A program made the translations under genes and the position numbers. From UBA11164 sp034376725 (lineage in GTDB: Bacteria; Pseudomonadota; Gammaproteobacteria; Xanthomonadales; Xanthomonadaceae): 46,855 nucleotides of DNA. Positions 42,766-46,855 of the stretch are shown piece by piece (the first letter of the stretch is position 1; each line of letters starts with the position of its first letter). The notes beneath the pieces were generated by a model that was not told where the DNA came from, ran no database searches, and saw only the letters and a list, made by a program, of their open reading frames with translations. The DNA lies in contig JAXMJH010000136.1 of NCBI GenBank assembly GCA_034376725.1, positions 1 through 46,855 of the forward strand, in the 5' to 3' direction.

Positions 42766-44082
42766 TCAGTCGCGTACGAAGCATGCAATGCTCTCCACGT
42801 GGGCGGTGTGCGGAAACATGTCCATCACGCCGGCATGGGTCAGGGTGAAGCCGCGTTCGCGAACCAGAAAACCGGCATCGCGCGCCAACGAGCCGGGATG
42901 GCAACTGACGTAAACGATGCGCTGGATACCCTTAAGCGGTAACTGCGCCAGCACCGCATCGGCGCCAGAGCGCGGCGGATCGAGCAGCAGCTTGTCGAAG
43001 CCGGCCCGCATCCAGGGCTGGGCGCTGAGGTCGGTAGTCAGGTCGGCGGCGAAAAACTCCACCGACGCCAGCCCGTTGGAGATCGCGTTGTCCCGCGCAC
43101 GGGACACCAGACCAGCATCGCCTTCCACGCCCACCACGGTGGCGCCGGTGCGCGCCAGCGGCAGGCTGAAGTTGCCCAGGCCGCAAAACAGATCCAGAAC
43201 CCGGTCGGCGGGGGACACGTCGAGCAACGCCAGAGCGCGCTCGATCATCGCGCGGTTGATGCCATCGTTGACCTGAATGAAATCCAGCGGCCTGAAGCCG
43301 ATGCGAACGTCGAACGCAGGAATGCCATAGGAGAGGCTCACCCGCTCGGGCCAGAGCGCCACCACCGAATCGACACCGCCCGGTTGCAGAAACACCGCCA
43401 GACCGGTGGTCTCGGCGAAGGCCTTGAGTCGCTCGCGGTCGGCTGCGGACAGCGGGTGCAGGTTCCGAAAGATAAGCGCGGTGGCCTCGTCGCCGGCGAT
43501 GAATTCGATCTGCGCAATCTCCTTCCGGGCATCCAGGGAATCGACCAGGGCAGCAATGTCGCCGATCCGCTCGCCGACCGCCGGAATGGCGGTCTCGCAG
43601 CGCGACAAGTCGGCCACGAATCGCGGATTGGTTTCGCGAAAGCCCACCAGCGCCCTGCCCTTCTTCTCCACCCAGCGCACCGACAACCGCCCCTTGCGGC
43701 GGTATCCCCAATGCGCCGCCGTCAGCGGCGGCAACACCTCGGCCGGCCGCACGCCGCCGATCCGCTCGAGATTTTCCAGGAGAACGCGTTGCTTGGCCTG
43801 AATCTGGGCTTCGGCATCCAGGTGCTGAAGTACACAGCCCGAACAGGATTCGAAATGCACGCAGCGTGGCGGCACGCGCAGCGGCGATGCTGTCAGCACC
43901 TCCAGCACCTCGCCCTCGTCGTAATTGCGATGGCGACCGGTCTGCTTCGCCCGCACCTGCTCGCCGACCAGCCCGCCCGCGATGAATACAGCCTTGCCAT
44001 CCCGGCGCGCCACGCCCCGACCGTCGTGGCTCAGATCGACGATTTCAGCCTCAAACTCCGGGTAACTGGCGCGACGCGGCAC
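42766..44082 (-). CDS. rlmD: 23S rRNA (uracil-1939-C5) methyltransferase
   Basis: RlmD (RumA) methylates U1939 of 23S rRNA. The protein (438 residues from the chosen start) has an N-terminal TRAM domain (about 8-65), iron-sulfur cysteines in CVHFESCSGC and SRCETAI, a SAM-binding domain with VLDLFCGLGNFSLPLA, and the catalytic Cys in YVSCHPGSLARD. The start is GTG at 44082, seven bases after AGGA; GTG at 44088 is only one base from it and less likely. It heads the rlmD-nagZ-hpt-MTIP series. Confidence 0.93.
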   Translation of the reverse strand: MPRRASYPEFEAEIVDLSHDGRGVARRDGKAVFIAGGLVGEQVRAKQTGRHRNYDEGEVLEVLTASPLRVPPRCVHFESCSGCVLQHLDAEAQIQAKQRVLLENLERIGGVRPAEVLPPLTAAHWGYRRKGRLSVRWVEKKGRALVGFRETNPRFVADLSRCETAIPAVGERIGDIAALVDSLDARKEIAQIEFIAGDEATALIFRNLHPLSAADRERLKAFAETTGLAVFLQPGGVDSVVALWPERVSLSYGIPAFDVRIGFRPLDFIQVNDGINRAMIERALALLDVSPADRVLDLFCGLGNFSLPLARTGATVVGVEGDAGLVSRARDNAISNGLASVEFFAADLTTDLSAQPWMRAGFDKLLLDPPRSGADAVLAQLPLKGIQRIVYVSCHPGSLARDAGFLVRERGFTLTHAGVMDMFPHTAHVESIACFVRD

Positions 44083-44182
44083 GGGCACATCCTGCTGTAA
44101 AGCCGGCTATTGTCGCAGAACTGAGCATCCGGCGTGGCCGGCGACGTGCCCCGAGCACGTTTCGTGGCGCCGTCTCAAACAA

Positions 44183-44211
44183 CAACGGCGAGCCGAATCG
44201 GCCCGCCGTTG
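44183..44211 (-). terminator. Rho-independent terminator of the TonB-receptor gene
   Basis: CAACGGCG-a-GCCGA and TCGGC-c-CGCCGTTG form a 13-pair stem with one internal A/C mismatch and a minimal loop. On the minus strand it is followed by TTGTTTGAG, a T-rich tail. It starts 24 bases past the receptor's stop codon, and would also insulate rlmD, 100 bases further on. Confidence 0.75.
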
Positions 44212-44235
44212 CAAGGGTGCTTCCGGTTCGAGGAA

Positions 44236-46512
44236 TCAGAACCGGGCGGTGAACTCCACACCCCAGATCGATGGCTCGTTGACGAAGCCAGTGAGGTTGT
44301 TGAAGTCGATGCCGCCCACGGCCTCCAGTTCATTGAGGATATTGCGACCGAATGCGGCCACTTCGTACCGGCCGTTGTTCCACAGGTAGCCGGCGCGCAG
44401 GCCGCCCTCCAGCAGCGGGTCACCGGTGAATTCCCGCGACTCGTAGAGGAAGAAGTTGATCTCGGTGCGGTAGTACCAATCGGTGTAGAAATACAGCTCG
44501 GCTCCGTTATCCAGCGGGATGCTGTAGCGCGCGGTGAGGTTGTACACCCACTCCGGAGCCTGGGGCAGCGGATTGCCGTCGATCAGTGCCAGATCGGTAC
44601 CGGGAATCATCGGGTCGAGAACAGTGCACAGGCCCGAGCCGCAGACCTGGGTGGCCAGGTTGGGGTCATTGATTTCGGTGTTGTTCCAGCTCATGCCGAA
44701 GGTGACGAACAGGTTGTCGGTCACCAGGGCCTCGGCATCGATCTCGAAGCCCTTGCCCTTCACTTCGTCGGCATTGATCAGGGTGTTGAAGTTGGTCGCG
44801 CCGCCCACGGCGGTCAGCTGGTGATCATCGGTGTTGAACACGTAGCCGGTGGCGTTCAGGCGGGCGCGGTTGTCGAACAGCTCCATCTTGAAGCCGACTT
44901 CATAGGACAGGATGGTCTCCGACTTGGCAGTGGAAACTATGTCGCCAAACAGCAGCCGGCCCTGGATCGACGGTGCCCGGAAGCCTCGCGCCACCTTGGC
45001 GAACACGTTGGTGTCCTGGCTCATCGCGTAGCTGAGCGAAACATCCCAGCTCACATCGGTATCGGAGACGTCGGCCTCGATCGGGCCGATCGGGCCGACG
45101 CCGAGGAACGACAGCGGCGATTGGGTGCGCTCGGCCACGAAATCCTTGTCGTCGTCGGTGTAGCGCAGACCCGCGCGCAGATTCAGGCGATCGGTCAGAT
45201 CGTAATCGCCGGATGCGAACACCGCCCAGGCGGTGTTGTCCTGTTTCTGACGGGCGAAGCCGTTGATCGGTTGGCCGGGACCAAAGGTATCGAAATTGAA
45301 GCTGTCGACGGTGATGTCTTCCTGGAAGAAGAAGAAGCCGCCCTGCCAGTCGAACCGGCCCCAGTCGTTCGACTGGAAGCGGATTTCCTGGGTGAACTGT
45401 TCGTGCTTGGGCAGACCATCGGCCGACTGCGCGTCAAACGGGATGAATCCGGGGCCGAAGTTGCCCAGAAAGGCTGCGCCGAACCCGCCGTCGATGTCGC
45501 CTCGGCTGAGCACTTCGACATCCTCGTAACCGGTGATCGAGAACACCGTCACCCGGCCGAGATCCCAGCTGAGGCGCGCGCTGGCGCCGAAATTCTCCAG
45601 TTTCTGGGAATTCAGGCCGTCGATGGAAACCTCATCGCGCTTGAATCCCGGAACCAGATTGTTGGTGCCCTGCTCGATGATGTTGGCCCGGAACACCCGC
45701 GCGGTGCCGTCCAGATCACGGTAGTGGACATTGAACAGCGCGTCGAAACCGTCGCCCTCGTAGCGCAGTTGAAGCCGCGTGGCGAACTCGTCGTAGCCCT
45801 CGAGCGCGTCCTTCTCGCCGGTGAAGGTGTTGTCGACCCAATCGTCGCGGTGCTGGAACATGGCCGAGGCCCGTGCCGACCAGCCGCCACCCAGTCCGCC
45901 GCCCACCGCGCCTTCAAAGTTGGTGGTATTGAACCGACCGTAGGAAACCTGTCCGTAGGCGTCGAAATCCTGCGTCGGCTTGGCCGAGTCGAACTTGACC
46001 ACGCCGGCCGGCGTGTTGCGGCCGAACAGCGTGCCCTGCGGCCCACGCAGCACCTCGATGCGATCCAGGTCGAACACCGGGAAGCCTTTGAGAATCGGGT
46101 TCTCGAGCACCACATCGTCGTAAACCAGCGAAACCGGCTGAGAGGCATTGAGATCGAAGTCGGTGTTGCCGAGGCCACGAATGTAGAAGCGCGGGAACGC
46201 GCGTCCGAACGACGACTCGATGTTCAGGCTGGGCACGCGGCCGGACAGGAAGCGGATATCCTCGCCGCCCGACCCGAGGATGTCGATCTTCTCCGGTGCC
46301 AGCACGGTCATCGAGATCGGGATTTTCTGCGGGTCTTCCTCTCGCCGCTGTGCGGTCACGGTGATGGCGTCCAGCCGGGCTGCGTTGCTGGTCTGCGGAT
46401 CTTCCGTGGTGTCCTGCGCGGTGGCGACGCCAACCGGCAGCGCCAGGGCAATGGCCAATGAGAGCAAGTTGCGGCGAGCGGTGGGCGGCGGGACTGTGCG
46501 TGTGGGTTTCAT
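44236..46512 (-). CDS. TonB-dependent outer-membrane receptor
   Basis: This 758-residue protein has a signal peptide (about 1-33, ending near GVATAQ), a TonB-box-like segment at LDAITVTAQRRE, a plug domain (RFYIRGLGNTDFDLNASQ and DRIEVLRGPQGTLFGRNTPAG) and a long beta barrel ending in the outer-membrane signal residue Phe (EFTARF). The ligand may be a siderophore, heme, a sugar or another nutrient; no linked TonB, sigma/anti-sigma or transport genes help to decide. ATG at 46512 is nine bases after AGGA. It is a single-gene unit with its own terminator, close to the right-hand mobile element. Confidence 0.93.
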   Translation of the reverse strand: MKPTRTVPPPTARRNLLSLAIALALPVGVATAQDTTEDPQTSNAARLDAITVTAQRREEDPQKIPISMTVLAPEKIDILGSGGEDIRFLSGRVPSLNIESSFGRAFPRFYIRGLGNTDFDLNASQPVSLVYDDVVLENPILKGFPVFDLDRIEVLRGPQGTLFGRNTPAGVVKFDSAKPTQDFDAYGQVSYGRFNTTNFEGAVGGGLGGGWSARASAMFQHRDDWVDNTFTGEKDALEGYDEFATRLQLRYEGDGFDALFNVHYRDLDGTARVFRANIIEQGTNNLVPGFKRDEVSIDGLNSQKLENFGASARLSWDLGRVTVFSITGYEDVEVLSRGDIDGGFGAAFLGNFGPGFIPFDAQSADGLPKHEQFTQEIRFQSNDWGRFDWQGGFFFFQEDITVDSFNFDTFGPGQPINGFARQKQDNTAWAVFASGDYDLTDRLNLRAGLRYTDDDKDFVAERTQSPLSFLGVGPIGPIEADVSDTDVSWDVSLSYAMSQDTNVFAKVARGFRAPSIQGRLLFGDIVSTAKSETILSYEVGFKMELFDNRARLNATGYVFNTDDHQLTAVGGATNFNTLINADEVKGKGFEIDAEALVTDNLFVTFGMSWNNTEINDPNLATQVCGSGLCTVLDPMIPGTDLALIDGNPLPQAPEWVYNLTARYSIPLDNGAELYFYTDWYYRTEINFFLYESREFTGDPLLEGGLRAGYLWNNGRYEVAAFGRNILNELEAVGGIDFNNLTGFVNEPSIWGVEFTARF

Positions 46513-46724
46513 GTGAGCGGGTCCTTGGCGGGTGGGGTTTGCTGGCAGGAGCGATCGGGGGCGTTCATTCGCGATCCAGCTGCTGAACGGCCGCATTCCG
46601 GCCGGCCTGCAGTAGCGGTCTACGCAGGCACGGCGACGTGCCGGATTTCTGTTACAAATCGGTTAAGTCGAACAAACGCGCCAAGCCTACACCCACCGGG
46701 CTGTCATAAAAAGTCCCAGTCTTG

Positions 46725-46780
46725 TCCAACGAGGTATGAGCCTGAACCCGCCAGCCTGATTCCAACGAGGTATGAGCCTG
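46725..46780 (+). repeat. Two direct copies of a 20-base repeat, 36-base period
   Basis: The sequence TCCAACGAGGTATGAGCCTG occurs at 46725-46744 and again, identical, at 46761-46780, separated by 16 unrelated bases. They lie between the inferred element tip and the integrase-like start, which suits transposase binding sites. Two copies and no similar third copy argue against a CRISPR. Confidence 0.85.
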
Positions 46781-46789
46781 GAGGGAGGC

Positions 46790-46855
46790 GTGAGCCGGCG
46801 CACCGGGTCGATCATCACAGCCATGGTGATCGACATGAACGAGTCTCAGGTGCGC
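46790..46855 (+). CDS. Integrase/transposase-like protein, N-terminal fragment (cut by the window edge)
   Basis: A GTG at 46790 lies four bases after GGAGG and opens a frame that stays open to the window end: MSRRTGSIITAMVIDMNES and QVR. The MNESQVR start resembles the N-terminus of a group of DDE integrase-catalytic-domain proteins in proteobacterial insertion sequences, from memory. An internal ATG just before NES, at 46835, is another possible start. Only 22 codons are visible, so the family is tentative. Confidence 0.45.
   Translation, partial: MSRRTGSIITAMVIDMNESQVR

Larger units (their letters stand above)
46702..46855 (+). mobile_element. Left part of a second mobile element (runs off the right edge)
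   Basis: From TGTCATAAAAAGTCCC at 46702 the sequence changes style: it is AT-richer at first, then carries two copies of a 20-base repeat and the start of an integrase-like gene. A TGT tip with subterminal repeats is usual in transposons whose ends are bound by the transposase. The outer boundary is inferred; the other end is not in the window. The interval 46513-46701 holds only the receptor's promoter region, with no clear promoter by eye. Confidence 0.5.

Noticed and set aside
46725..46780. Possible CRISPR: 20-base repeat with 36-base period
   Set aside because: Only two copies, a 16-base spacer, no cas gene, and a position inside a transposon end.

Overview
The window is a high-GC gammaproteobacterial chromosome segment. 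Its gene content and order suggest a relative of Xanthomonadales or Wenzhouxiangella: a rhodanese-MoeB fusion, a methylthioinosine phosphorylase, a psrA-fadN-fadA locus, cmk-rpsA-ihfB-lapAB followed by sugar-nucleotide genes, and dispersed GGGAATC-type intergenic repeats. This placement is an inference from memory of such genomes; no search was run. Almost all of the window is orderly housekeeping DNA. The two ends are not: each runs into a truncated mobile element.

Layout. (1) 1-1313: the end of an IS630-like element abuts, and apparently cuts off the tail of, a stand-alone SIR2-domain gene of the kind found in antiphage defence operons. (2) 1537-4699: guaA and guaB (IMP to XMP to GMP), separated by an inverted array of GGGAATC repeats. 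(3) 4751-8469: a TatT-type TRAP transporter operon (lipoprotein tatT, binding protein, small and large membrane subunits). (4) 8507-12714: folD, divergent from a DUF1244 gene, then molybdenum cofactor genes moeB, moeA and mobA. (5) 12711-19245: the cluster ndk-rlmN-pilF-rodZ-yfgM-bamB-der, all on the minus strand and mostly overlapping, but without the ispG-hisS pair found in E. coli between rodZ and yfgM.

(6) 19424-23881: a fatty-acid degradation operon on the plus strand. A PsrA-like TetR regulator lies behind a near-consensus sigma-70 promoter and a palindrome that probably is its own operator; fadN and a thiolase follow. (7) 23936-25707: an amine-oxidase-like FAD enzyme and a small divergent membrane protein. 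(8) 25726-34131: a long minus-strand series cmk-rpsA-ihfB-lapA-lapB-wecA-like-capD-like-galU. The last five genes overlap by a few bases each, tying LPS-synthesis control (LapAB) to sugar-nucleotide and polysaccharide genes. (9) 34235-38537: on the plus strand, a YcgR-like PilZ protein, a YigZ-family protein, an ABC exporter and outer-membrane phospholipase A. (10) 38684-44082: on the minus strand rlmD-nagZ-hpt-MTIP and an AidB-like acyl-CoA dehydrogenase. MTIP and Hpt form a salvage route from methylthioinosine to IMP, the substrate of GuaB in region 2. (11) 44236-46512: a TonB-dependent receptor with its own terminator. (12) 46702-46855: the start of a second, unrelated mobile element with a tandem 20-bp repeat and the first codons of an integrase-like protein.

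No rRNA, tRNA or CRISPR array was recognised. The most promising lead for an accessory system is the left edge: the SIR2 gene, its IS-altered C-terminus and whatever partner gene lies beyond the insertion sequence.
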